Origin: Purshia tridentata
Lineage: Eukaryota > Streptophyta > Magnoliopsida > Rosales > Rosaceae
Length of the DNA stretch: 64,000 nt
Assembly (NCBI GenBank): GCA_003254885.1
Contig: QANT01003274.1
Coordinates: 62,001 to 126,000, forward strand
Direction: 5' to 3'
The stretch's first letter is position 1; each line of letters starts with the position of its first letter. This document shows positions 1-12,450 of the stretch, in pieces. The position numbers and the translations under genes were made by a program. The notes beneath the pieces are model-generated. The model ran no database searches. It was not told the origin of the DNA and saw nothing but the letters and a program-made list of their open reading frames with translations.

Positions 1-36
1 CTCTTGTCACAATGTCATACAGTAAAAGAATGATAC

Positions 37-69
<33 letters not shown>

Positions 70-83
70 CGCGTGTGTGTGTG
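37..83. repeat. (AT)n(GT)n compound microsatellite
   Basis: Alternating AT then GT dinucleotides, with a short GC interruption near 70-72. The open frames crossing it on both strands are simple-repeat translations and are not genes. Confidence 0.95.
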
Positions 84-443
84 GAATTAAGTTTCCATAT
101 TTATAGGTTGCAACCAGTATATATAATGCCTTTGCATTCACCTTTTCCAATCTCAAGTCCAGGGTGTGATTGTGACTCCATCTGCAAGATATCCAAAAAC
201 TTTGGTTTTCTGGATCCATTTTCCTTAATTGCTTTAATAATATATACAACTTTCTGTCTTGATCCTTTTCACATTGAAAAATACATAAAATTCTATGTGC
301 TCTTTTTATAAAATTCTATGTGCTCTTTCTCTCTAGTGCAAAAAATTCAAGCAACAATTTTAAATTTCTTAAATGGGTGTCTATCACTGTCTCCTAGAGA
401 TGAAGATGGTTTTCACTTTTTCAGAGTCTTTAAGTCACTTCCT

Positions 444-466
444 CCCCCCCCCNCCCCCCCCCCCCC
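444..466. repeat. Poly-C tract with one ambiguous base
   Basis: A run of about 22 C residues containing an N at 453. The true length is probably uncertain. Confidence 0.95.
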
Positions 467-3400
467 TCTCTCCAAGACTCAGTGGCTGAAGACATGAAAT
501 AATGCTTGTCTTCCTTTCCTTATAAATTTATAATTAGTTTAGTACACGTACCAAGCAAGAATATTGACTAAATAATTAAAAATTAAAAAAAATGAATAAA
601 TGGGGAGGCAAGAAAATCCACATCATATATTGATAGGAAGCCGCCTGCTTGGTAGTACTAGTCAAGAAATATATGGGAAATGACTTGCAATCCAATAAAG
701 GCCATTAGTTGCTGTCTGCTTGCTTAGTTGGTAGCAGTGACTAGCTAACATTATCTTGCTGACGAGAAAAACTTCCAATTCAATACAAAGAAATATTGAG
801 AGGATATTTAAGTGTACAGTGCATGAATATTGAGGGAGGTGGTGAGTCTGGTGACCAAGCTAAATCATATCGTACTATTATATGTGTGTGTATGTGTCTA
901 ATCACAAGAGAAGGATACCGTGTGGTGTGCCCTTGCGTGGGCCTAAACTTTTACTACTTCTGTGAGGAACAGAGAATTGGGGTCCCTCCAAGATGCTGAA
1001 ACTTCAAGAAAAAAGAGAGAGAGTTGAGTGTCAAGTGTACAATATGATAGAATTGACTCTGCAGATTCAGAGTTAAAATTTGAGAAAGGGTCCTCTACAT
1101 GAGGGTGTTAATTTTCTTAAGAAGCATCTTCCCTTTATGTGCCAAGACAAGGGTAAATCTTCGTCCAAGGAATGAAACAGTTACAGTAAACTACAAATAT
1201 ATGTGTGTGTGCCATGAGGCACTGACAAGACATATATATATATTGTGAGAAGAGAACTAGTTAGAGAAATAGAGAACAGAGTAAAATTTAAAATTACTTT
1301 TCTACCATATTGGCTAGTATGAATATCAATACCAGCTCTTCATTCTCACTTGCATACTTAAAAAGTATTGTACATTCATTCTTTTACAAAATTACGCAAG
1401 TCAAAGAATTGGTTTATTTGAGATTTTGATATTACTCTATGAAACCCTTTTATTATTACAGCTTACTCTGCTTGTCTGTCTAATTATCTGACAAAAATAG
1501 GAAAAGCTTAGTTAAAAATGAAAATATGATACCATTTGAAGATGATAGATTGATAATAGAGTATGGCGTATATTTTAAGGAAGACTTCCTATTCAAGTAA
1601 AAGGTGACCAGGCCATTAATTCCTTGTATCAAATAGACGACAGGCACCAATTTGTTTGTCCATGCGCACACCATTAATTGGAGTCTCTCTTCTACAATAT
1701 GTTAAGTCTTCTTCAGAATTATTTGCAGGCCACTAATTTTTTAATCAGTAGTGCCAGACCTCTCATATTTTTATACTACAATTTAATATCATCTTACTTG
1801 AAAACTTACATGATATTTATACATTGTACACTAAAAATTATTATAAAAAAAAATCATGTCCAGTAAAATAATGACACGTAAAGTAATATATAAGAATATA
1901 ATAAGTATAGCATTATTGATATTTAATCTATATATATAAATACACATATTATACATAACATGCATGTGAACCAAATTATTGGGTCTATCTGTTGGGGCCC
2001 TACAAATAAAGGTATTGTTGGTAGAGAACAAAAAGCATTGCAATATTGGCCAGACTGAGAGGAGAGAAGATGGGATTACAGTAATGCAGTTGCCAATTTT
2101 GATTTCCATGCATTTTAAAATGCTGCACCTCAGAAAATTTCAATATCTTTAATTTAATTAATTAATTAACTTTTCTTTGATCAATTTATTAATGTATATA
2201 CTTTATCAATTGATGAGATGAATGAATGTGATGATAATGATTAAGCCAATGATGAAAACTGTGGTGGAGATTATGATGAAATGTAAAATATAATTATTGT
2301 CAGAAGATTTTGTGTAACAGGAAATCAAGAAGAACAAGGTTTAAGAAACAAGTCAGGATGGTCTATGAAAAATATAGCAGTTTCTTAAACTACAAGTTGA
2401 CAAAAACAATTACCTTTCTATGGCCACACGTTTAGTGTTCTGAGTATATAAAATAAACAACATTATTCTTGTATTGTATTAGAATCATCCTTAACAGAAT
2501 GTTCTTTACCTAAATACTTTGAGGTTCAAAATATTGAGATTAAAAGAGAAACAGAGTATTGGTTGTACTTACCTTGTTGGCACAGATTCATTCAAAGAAT
2601 CTTCAGCCAAAAAAAAACCAGCACCTTGTCTCTCATTTTGACAATAACTGCATGGCCATTCAGTCTACGTGTTGCTGTCACTCTATTTTTCTCACAATAA
2701 ATGATTAATAACTTGTATATGAATAAATACTGTGAAATCAAATGTGTTACTAGTAATATTACGTGGGTTTATTTATTTTTAGTACCCGTTTTAGTCTTTC
2801 TTTGAAACCCAAGGCTGTCAGGTTGAAATTTTATAGCACAAGCATACACATGAACATGGGATAAGTCCCATATGCTACCTAGCTCTCATAGACAAGTTCT
2901 AAAACATAGTCCTTTACCAATAGCACAATATCGCTTTGGAAAATTTCTTTTCCTTAAAACACCACCCTTTTATTAAATTTCAATTTATAGATATTTTAAT
3001 GTGGAGTGAAGCATAAGAAAACACCCAAAAAAATGGACCTGGAAAGCAATGCAATACAATACATTATTCCACAACTTTATTCATCCTTGCAGACAATCAA
3101 AGGGTTAATGATAAGGAATCTTGCATTTAATCATTCCCAAAATAATTCGAGAGATCGAGAAAGTCTCAAATCTTGGCATAATCATTGATGATATGTCATT
3201 AATATTATTTTTCAACCCTCTCATCTTAAATGTGAATGAATTGAACCCAATTTGATTCCTACACTTCTCCAACATTAAAATATGTTTGAAATTATGGAGA
3301 GTAACATGGCAATAGGATGATATGAAATTATGAATACATTAACATACACAAATTAAATCAACTCTTTGTCTGGTTCCTAGCATATTATAATCAGAACAGA

Positions 3401-4389
3401 GAAGCAGTTAAAGAAATTAGAAGATAGAGAGAATAAAAGATACATACAAAGAGAAGTCTCTGAGTCTTTATGGGTTATATATACTTATAGGAAAAAACAA
3501 GGCAAGTTGTTCAAGAAAGACACAAACTAAGCTCTTTATTAAAGGTTTGAAGAGAGAAGGCATTGGCAATAGATTCCTCCTACTTTGTCAACGGAAGATA
3601 AAACTATGATAGGCTGCCCTTCGGGGTTTATTCTTTGTCAAATGAAAATCGCACAGATTGTTCGGCGCAAGCTTATATTGTCATCTGAATCAAATCGTTA
3701 CAGTAAAGAATTTTAATCTATCATGAAAAAAATTACACGGATTGTTTAGCACAAGGTTTTATTTGTGTTATTTCAGCCGTCAATTACTAAACTCTTTTGT
3801 ATATTTCGCTAACATACTATTGAATGAATTTATAATTTTTTGCAATAAAAAATTAAATAGAAAAAATTAAACAAAAATATATTAGAGTGGTCAACTTAGT
3901 AAATAAAAATGGTCGGAATAGTTTGAGTCTTTTCTTTTTTTCAAAGAAGAGTTCATGAAAAACAGCCCAACACTCAGTGAGAAAAGCAGCCCAACGGGAC
4001 AGAAATACAACAAGAAGGCCCAGAGACCAAGAAAAACAAGGGACGAGCCCAGAAAGGCACAACCTAAAAAGAAGCCCAAAATAAAATCCAGGTCCAAAAC
4101 TCAAGCCCAGATAAGTTTATTTATATGTTGGTTCTCTAGCTGTGTACTGCTTTTCTAACCTTTTTCTTCTGTTGAGCGAGCGATGATCTCAACTATGCAG
4201 CACACTGGAGCATTTTTGGAATGAGTTAATGGAGAACATAATCAAATTCAAATATCTGAAGAGCTTTCACCAAAAGACTACATCAATTGCATATGCACCA
4301 ATTCCATTACATTAGCAGAGGGGAGAGAATAAAGATAACTACGATGACCGTGTAATTGAGCCGACTGATTAAGCTTTGCTCATTGGAAA
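467..4389. other. Spacer without a recognisable gene
   Basis: A/T-rich spacer. The short open frames show no recognisable family. It holds small AT and AATT repeats (near 2150-2170), a cluster of six GCCCA motifs at about 3962-4112, and from about 4200 a block that recurs 3' of pectin acetylesterase copies B and C. I see no RNA gene. Confidence 0.6.
4200..4340. repeat. 3' flank block shared by the tandem genes (copy A)
   Basis: Shares an A/T-rich block (ATAATCAAA followed shortly by GAAGAGCTTTCACCAAAA) with 7880-8010 and, more loosely, 12240-12340. Each block lies just beyond the stop codon of a pectin acetylesterase copy, so the tandem duplication carried 3' flanking DNA with the gene. Confidence 0.6.
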
Positions 4390-7179
4390 TTAAACCAGAT
4401 GGTGACAACTATAATCAACTGCCTTAACTATTGCTCGGTCAAAATACCAATCTACAACAGCTGCAGCGATTGTCTGCATATCGTTGATCAAACATAACAT
4501 TAGATGTTTACAAACTCCTGTTTCTATGTAATAGTGCATGCATGCATGTATGCAGCATTCAATGCAAAAGGGTCTTAACTTCACTTTACAAGTTCCATAA
4601 CTTTGCATGCAATTTAGTATCACTTCTTAAAATCCATATTATCTAAGTAGATATGTGATTTGTGAATTATGCTGTATGAAAACTTGATATATACTGTTAG
4701 ATCAGGCTCACCATGTTTCCAATAGCTGGAGAACCATCACCAAACCATCCACCCCGCCACTCAATTTGGCAGTGCGCAAAACATGAATAAATAAACATCC
4801 CATTTTGATTAGACACTGAAAATTGTTTTACAGCATTCAGCATTTCATCCCTGAATCCTGTTTTAAAGAAGAATAATGTCATAACAGTCAAAATTTAGTT
4901 CCAACCATTTTAACAGTTCAATCTATTCCTCTTATATGGGATCACCTTGCAGAAATTGCATCTGTGATGGAGAACAACTTGAAAGGTTTAATTTGCAATT
5001 GTTCCAGTTGCCATGAGGATCTTCTGATTGTGGAGCTAAACTGTTTTGGATCTGATTGTAAATGGGAAAATACAAATTAGTGCATTTTCCAGTGAAGTGC
5101 TTCTACTGCTACTCAAATAAGACCTATAAGAATGAACAATTTACCTGCCATGAATCATATGTTGGGTTGAGTATAAATAGTGGGGTTTTAATGTCCGCAA
5201 TTATGTTCTGAGGGAAGAAGCACTGCAAGGAAGGACAAATATAAAAGAGGGGTTGGGGAAGCTGTGTCAGTTTAAGAGCAAGAAGAAGTTTACAACTTTT
5301 CTATCTTTCCACCTGACTTCAAGAGAAAAAATAAACAAAGAAAATATTACCAAAGTAGGATCAAGGTGGCTAGCACAACTCCCTGGCAGATTTTCTGCAC
5401 CCCCTGTGATAATCATAACAATTTCCATAAGAAAACAACAAAAACATGGTCATTAGTTTACAGAAGAAAAAAGCCGGGAATTCAGAACTTGAAATTTCAC
5501 CAAATTAGACAGCTCAGTTGGTCACTTGCAAGTCAATACCTGCAAGCCTACAACACCACTGTAATAATTCCTAAGTGTGCGTCCACCAAAAACATCAACC
5601 CTGCAATTCCATGCAAGATCACCAATGAAAATCTAAGTGTTAATAACTAGCAAGGAAAATGTCTGCATATCAATAATGCAGGAAAGAGTAAGGGCATTGA
5701 GGATATTACTTACGCATCAAGAAAAAACCCAGCATCACTCAGGCACTTCACTTTTGTAGTTGTTGGAAATAAGAGCCGGAACTGATCACAGTGCAAAATA
5801 GATGCCAGACCGCCAGCAGAGCAACCAGAAAGAAGAGCCTGAAATATGATTGATTAGTATGTTGCAAGAAGTGCCATAATTGGAACAAGCTAGAATATAT
5901 CTTAAGCAAGAAGAGATATTGTACCTGCTTGGCGTAGCGCATGCCCGTTGACATAAACTCTTCCATTGCAGACCGCCATATGCGCTGTCCTCTAAATTGC
6001 AGTTGTGCTTCCTAAATGCAGAATCACTACATTTTAGCATTTGCAGAAAGATTCATGTTGGATTTATAATTTTAAGCCATATAAGATCATGCCATTTTCT
6101 TTCACCTACCTCTCTCCTACTCTTCTTATAGTGTAACTTTGCCTAATTCTATAGATGGGAAAGCATAAGGAGGTTAATTTGAAGGCCTACAGGAAAACAC
6201 CAAATATACTGTTCAAAAGACTACATACCGTTGGAGCAATGCTTGTGAGACTAAAATTTATATCTTTATTGATCAATCATTTGGCAGCCAAACTATAATC
6301 AATACCACTATTTCGCAGAAAAATGTAAATGGAAAGAACATCCTACTAACCTTATTCTCACTGTCCCCAGTAAAAGAAGCACCATCACAATATCGAAGCT
6401 TTACTCTATTCCAGTTAAAAAAATCTGCAATCCCATATATAAGAAAGATAAGGGTCAAGCAAGCTAATTTCAGGACATGATCAGCCTTTGACAATTTAAC
6501 ATTAAGAAGTTTGAGGTAAAAACCAGGATTTTCTTCAGATTTGTTGCTTAGCATTCCAGCAAATTCTATCTCTTTTTCCATGTATGTTGATGATCCAAGC
6601 TTCGATTTTTTGCGATAAATACAACTTATGATGCTGTTACACCATCCTCCTCCCTACCACAAGATGTTTATTCATTCTAGTCAAGTTCTGAACTAAGCAT
6701 AATGTTAAAAGTTTAAAGTTTAGTGCAAGATATAATGCAACAACCATGCATAATTTCAAATAAAAAATAAAAGAAAATAAAACTATGCATAATGTCATTA
6801 TTCACAAACCTCCAAGTAAATGAGCCAACTATTTGCCCCTGAGCCATATCCAGGATCAAAATGATAACCAGGTAATGTTCCATCCAAGCAGACTGCAAGA
6901 GCCAAAGAGACAAGTAGGTAAATTAGAAGAAAATATATGTGGCAGAACTATAAAAAAAAAAAAAAATACTAAATAGGGGTGTAGTGTACCTGCTCCTTTG
7001 GCAGCAGCTTCTTGAATGATGGTTAGTCCAACCATCAGAATGTTATTTTCATCCTTGGAGTCTCCATAGGCCTCCAAGAAAGGCAGCTCTGTTTCATTAA
7101 CACTCTGCTTCACAAACCCATCAACCCATTGGCTGAAAACAAGTGCCATGACAATCCCACCCCACAACAACTTCGTCAT
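4390..7179 (-). CDS. Pectin acetylesterase, tandem copy A (frame broken in exon 8)
   Basis: Member of the plant pectin acetylesterase family (CE13, NOTUM-like hydrolases), which removes acetyl groups from pectin in the cell wall. Exons, in order: 7179-6990, 6892-6810, 6653-6524, 6424-6351, 6011-5925, 5838-5714, 5600-5540, 5403-5351, 5222-5145, 5051-4946, 4857-4712, 4473-4390. The start is the Met of MTKLLWGG, which opens a hydrophobic secretion signal and matches the start of both neighbours. Family motifs seen: [25 protein letters not shown], the nucleophile elbow GCSAGG (Ser about 195), NPTYDSWQ and CFAHCQ. Exon 8 is 53 nt where both neighbours have 54: an AAAAAT run reads AAAAT. As written the frame is lost after about residue 254 and stops early in exon 9, giving about 274 residues without the catalytic Asp and His. 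This is either a young pseudogene or a homopolymer error. The C-terminus also lacks the CPYPCDN segment present in copy C. Confidence 0.85.
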
Positions 7180-8065
7180 GGCTCTTCTATGCTCTGCTTC
7201 AAACACTCTGCCATCCATGTCTTTGAAAAGACAACCATATAAAGAAGTTATCACTAAACCCATCAACCCAATTTATGAGCATAGCGTGGATCTCAGACAT
7301 TTCGTAATAGGGCTCAGTGCATATCGCAGACATACGTTACTAAATCAGAGAGTATAGAATTTTACTACTTGTACACAACTTGTCACTTGTCATAACATAT
7401 CAATTGATTATATTGGGAAAGCTTAAGATAGATATCTGGTTAGCATAAAAGGAAATAGACTGTAAAAGAGGGGCTGAATAGGAAAGGTCATGTACTTGCT
7501 TGCATGGTTTTGCAGCTTTTGCTTCTAATATTCCATTTAACAAAAGCTTGGAATGTTCGAAATGAACAAATTAATGCCTCTCATATCAGACACCATCACG
7601 GACCACAGTAACCAGTATTCTGAGCTGGAGGCTTCACCATTCTCAATGCTTCCAACAATTCACACAGTTAAGGCATGTCATTGGTGCTACTCCCTAGATA
7701 AGTCCACACACCTTTTGCGATTGCACAAAGAGCACTCGTCGCGGCACCGATTCTTGTTCCAACTTTTTAATGTCAACTTTTTAACATTGACGGTTTCTTT
7801 TTTGTTATAAATAAATAAATAAATGAAATCTAAAATAAACAGAGTTACAGACCTATATATAAAAACTTAAATATTATTATTGCTTTCTAATACAAGAATG
7901 AGTTTATTGGAAACATAATCAAATATTCAAATATATGAAGAGCTTTCACCAAAACACACTACATCAATGAGAAATGCTTGTTGATCACATTTGCACTAAT
8001 TGCATTACAAAGTTATTTCATTCAATAGGATGGCCATGTAAATGAGCCAATTGATAAAAGTTTGC
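7180..8065. other. Spacer between pectin acetylesterase copies A and B
   Basis: Holds the 5' flank of copy A and the 3' flank of copy B. An upstream block at about 7545-7770 (TGGAATGTTCGAAA, then GAGCTGGAG, then TCCCTAGA) recurs upstream of copies B and C and may carry promoter elements. The 3' block of copy B lies at about 7880-8010. I see no independent gene. Confidence 0.6.
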
Positions 8066-11000
8066 TCATTGGCCATTATAGTGGCAACCATAATCAATGG
8101 CCTTAACAACTTCTCGCTCCGTATACCAATCTCCAACAGCTATCGCAATTGTCTGCATATTGTCAATCAAACATAGGATTAAATATTTTGAAACTCCTGT
8201 TTCTGTGGTACGCATGTGATTTATGCTTAGATCATCCTCACCTTGTTTCCAATAACTGTAGAATTATTAGCCAACCATGCACCCTGCCACTCAGCTTCGC
8301 AGTGAGCATAACATGAATTTATAAACAGCCCACTTCTATTAGACTTCGAGAACTTTTTTAATGCATGCAGCATTTGCTCCCTGAATCCTGTTTATAGATA
8401 AATAATGTCATGACATTACAAATTTAGTTCCAACAATTTTAAGAGTTCAAACAGTTCTTCATATATGGGAGATCACCTTGCAGAAATTGCATCTGTGATG
8501 GAGAACAATTTGTAAGGTTTAATTTGCAATCGATCCAGTAGCCATGGGGATCTGCTGATGGTGTAGCTAAACTGTATTGGACCTGATTCAGGTGGGAAAA
8601 TAAATATTAATGCTTCTTTCAGTAAAGTCCTTCCACAACTTCTCAAACAAGACCCTATAAAAATGAACAAGTACCTGATATGAATCATAAGCTTGGTTGA
8701 GTAAAAATAGTGGGGTTTTAATTTTGTTGATCAAGTTCTGAGGGAAGAAGCACTGCAACGAAGGACAAAAAGAAATTGGGGGTGGGGAAAACTGTGTCAG
8801 TTTAAGAGCAAGAAGAAATGCACTACTTCTCTATATTTCACTTATCTTCAAATCAAGGACTGCAAGAGAAAAAAAAAAAAATGATTACCGAAGTAGGATC
8901 AAGGTGATTAGTACAACTACGTGGCAGATTTTTCTGCAACCCCTGTGATAATCGTAATAATTTTCATAACCAAGCATTCAAAACATGGTGAGCTTACAGA
9001 AGAAAAAAGCCAGGAACTCAGAACTTGAAATTTTAGTAAATGTGACAATTCAGGTGGTCACCTTGCACGAACTTATATGGATAAAATTAAGTGTGCAGAA
9101 GATGTTTATTTTATAGAGAATTTTAAGAAAAAAGGGTGTTACAAATCTACTCAAGTCAATACCTGCAAGTGTACAACACGACTAAAATACTTCCTGAGTG
9201 TGCGTTGACCAGCGATATCAACCCTACAGTTCCATACAGGATCACCAGTGGAAATCTAAGCGTTAATAACAGGCTTGGAACATGTCTGCATATCGATAAT
9301 GCAGGAAAGATTGAGGGCATTAAGGATACTACTCAGTACTTACGCATCAAGAAAAAATCCAGCATCACTGAAGCACTTCACTTTTGTAGTTGTTGGAAAC
9401 AAGTCCCGGAACTGATCACAGTGAAAAATACATGCCAGACCACCAGCAGAGCAACCAGCAAGAAGAGCCTGAGATACAATTGATTAATATGTTGCAAGAA
9501 ATGTCAGCTTAACATGGGAACAAATGGGAAGATGAATAGATCTTAAGCAAGAAGAAATATTATACCTGATTGGCATTGAACATGCCCTTTGACATCAATT
9601 CTTCCATTGCAGCCAGATATATACGCTGCCCTCTAAAGTGCAGTTTTGCTTCCTAAAAGCAGAATCACTACGTTTTAGCAGCTGGTCTACACATATGGAT
9701 GAAAATAGTTGTGGTTCGTTTTATTAATCTTATGTCGTCTAAGATGGGAAAGTATAAGGAGGTCAATTTAAGTCCTATAGGAAACACCAAATTACTGTCC
9801 AAACAACTATATGAAGTTGGAGCAATGCTTGTGAGACCAAAATTTATATCTTTATTGGTCAATTTTTGGCAGCCAAACTATAATCAATACCACTATTTCG
9901 TGGAAATATGTCAGTGGAAAGAACATCCTACCAACCTTATTTTCACTGTCCCCAGCAAAAGAACCACCATCACAAGCTCGAATTTTTACCCTATTCCAGT
10001 TGTAAAAATCTGCAATCCCATATATGAAAGATAAGGGTCCAGAGACTCGAAACATAAATTTAGAAAATGATCAGCCTTTGACAATTTAACATTAAGTTTG
10101 AGGAGAAAACCGGGGCTTTCTGTAGCATTAGGGCTTAGTATTCCACTAAATGGTATCTCGTTTTCCATGTATTTTGATGATCCAAGCCTCATATTTGAGC
10201 GATTAACACAATCTGTGATGTTGTTACACCATCCTCCTCCCTGCCACAAGATGTTTGTTTGTTCTAGTCAAGTTCTGAATTGAGGACACCATCAGTAAAT
10301 CAAAGGACTTGAGAAGCTTGTTTGGCGATCAATCAACCGAAAGGAAGCATGCAGTCCAAAGAAAAAAACTTCTTAGATGATTATAGTACCTATCATCAAA
10401 TAATTTCAGCCACAACATGTTCTGAAGTCTGAACTTTTTCAAACCATCTTTAAGATATACCTAACCTAAGTGTCAATATACAAACATATAAAAGTTTAAA
10501 ACATGAAAGTTGATATAATGCAACAACTATATATGCATAATTTATCGATGTCATTGTTTCTGATTTATCTCACAAACCTCTAAAAAAATGAGCCAACTAT
10601 TTTTCCCTGATCCATGTCCACGATGCCAATGATAACCAGGTAATGATCCATCCAAGCAGACTGCAAGAGCCGAAAACAAGAGTAGGTAAATTAGGGGAAC
10701 AATTACAGCAGCGTCATCAAAATTAGCATGCTGATAAATCCATCAGGCAACAGAGGAGAGAATCTCACTCAAACCACTCTATTAATATTGGGAAAATTTT
10801 TATGGGAAGTTAAAAACAGAGAACAGAATGTCATAAACTCCAATGTTTTTAGGCAAACTGTAATGCAACTATACAAGTTACAGTAAATGAATATATGAAG
10901 GGGGACAAAAAAAGTGTGTTTGAGATTACCACCAACCAAATACCATTTATTTGGCAGATATATGTTTGTATATATGTACACATATAGGCTACCATAGCAT

Positions 11001-11507
11001 AATCTGTTTGCTGCACTAAGTTTTCATTCAAATCTCCAAGGAAAGGTAAAAGCAACCGAAATAAGGTGCTATCTTTATTTCGATCAAGCAAAACACAAAG
11101 GATATAGGGATGACAATTTTATCCGTGGGTTCGGGTACCGCTCTATTGGGTAGTGTGGATATGAGTAGGTAATGGGACAGGTATCAGGTATGTTATAGAT
11201 TTTGATACCCACATAAAATACGTATATGGGTATAGATTTTATATACATTATGTATACAAAGATTCAGAGAATGAAGAAAAACACAGTGACAGGTAACTAT
11301 CATAGAAGTGTGGAGTGTACCTGCTCCTTTGGCAGCAGCCCCTTGAATGAGGGTTAGTTTAACCATCAGAAAGTTATTTAAAGGCTTGGACCCATTGGCC
11401 TCCAACAAAGACAGCTCTGTTTCATGAACACTGTGCTCCACAAACCCATCAACCCATTTGCTGAAAACAAGTGATATTACAATGCCTACCCACAAAAACT
11501 TCATCAT
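8066..11507 (-). CDS. Pectin acetylesterase, tandem copy B (intact)
   Basis: Predicted secreted pectin acetylesterase (CE13) of 405 residues, the usual length for plant members. Exons: 11507-11321, 10660-10578, 10240-10111, 10009-9936, 9652-9566, 9468-9344, 9223-9163, 8942-8889, 8752-8675, 8582-8477, 8387-8242, 8152-8066; the total of 1218 nt stays in frame. The start at MMKFLWVG opens a hydrophobic signal peptide. Motifs: [39 protein letters not shown] (Ser194), QAYDSYQ (Asp290) and CYAHCEAEW (His357), which together give a plausible Ser-Asp-His triad. The C-terminus ends shortly after [19 protein letters not shown] and lacks the CPYPCDN motif seen in copy C, a deletion shared with copy A. 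Intron 1 is enlarged (about 660 nt) and contains a GGGTTCGGGTACC-like stretch near 11105-11270 that may be transposon debris. Of the three copies this is the one I expect to make an active enzyme. Confidence 0.92.
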
Positions 11508-12450
11508 GCCTCTCCTCTCTCCTCTTCTTTCAATCTCTCTGCCACCCAAATCTTGGAAACGACAACTATGAAAATGAAATTCAATTCCTAAACTGGAAAG
11601 AAATTTTATGTAAGTGAGTGCAGTGTGAATCTCACGCATCATTAATAGGGTCAACGGACTGCAGAGACTTACATTACTTAAATCAGAGAGCTATTAAATC
11701 TTTACTATATTGTACCCAACTTGTCATAACATATCAATTTACTTGAAATTACTTAATCATAATACACGACTTCTGAGCTGGAGTCTTCATGATCCTTCTA
11801 TGCCTCCCATAAATGACACAGTTAGGGGATCTCATTTCTGCTTCTACGTTAACGTAATCCCTAGAAAAAGTCAACCCATCTTTGGGATCGCACAATGAGT
11901 AATCCTAAGTCAACCAATTCTTATGCCAACTTTTTTATATCAAATGTGGCATATAATATGACAGTTTCTCATCATCATTGTACCCAGTACTTGATACAGC
12001 TTATAGGGGAACATTTGATTGTTGCTGCCCAGCGGATCTTAGTTTAACACCAAACCATGTACATTTTCGTTCGTTTGTTTGCTTTTGTGCTTGGTTGGTT
12101 GTGTTTGTTGAATTTCACACCTGAACCCTAACACAAATCATATGGCTACAATGAAGAGTTGTAACCATTTTCATAACACTATGAATAGAATACAAACAAT
12201 CAGAATTTCCATTCATGTTTGTTACATTCTTTTCTCTAATTTGCTAATACAAGAACGAGTTTATTGGAAAGATAATTAAAGATATGAAGAGCTTCGACCA
12301 AAAAACTATAATGCTAAATGCTTGCTGATCAATTTGCACTTCTCAGCAGCCTTTATCTATTGATTTCAATGAACTATAGAGCCATTCCACTTAGCGGAAG
12401 GGAAAATAAAGTTAGCTCAAATCGGATAATCATGTAAATGAGCGTGTTGA
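11508..12450. other. Spacer between pectin acetylesterase copies B and C
   Basis: Contains the shared upstream block of copy B at about 11755-11960 and the shared 3' block of copy C near 12240-12340. No further gene or RNA is visible. Confidence 0.6.

Noticed and set aside
12-311. Open frames at the window start on both strands
   Set aside because: They are translations of the AT/GT microsatellite and its flanks.
3955-4158. Lys/Pro-rich 67-codon frame resembling a nucleic-acid-binding tail
   Set aside because: The composition comes from the repeated GCCCA/AAG motifs; no start context, partner exon or family match.
11100-11270. GGGTTCGGGTACC / GGGTATAG-rich stretch in intron 1 of pectin acetylesterase copy B as a transposon
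   Set aside because: It looks like transposon debris, but no ends or target duplication could be defined.
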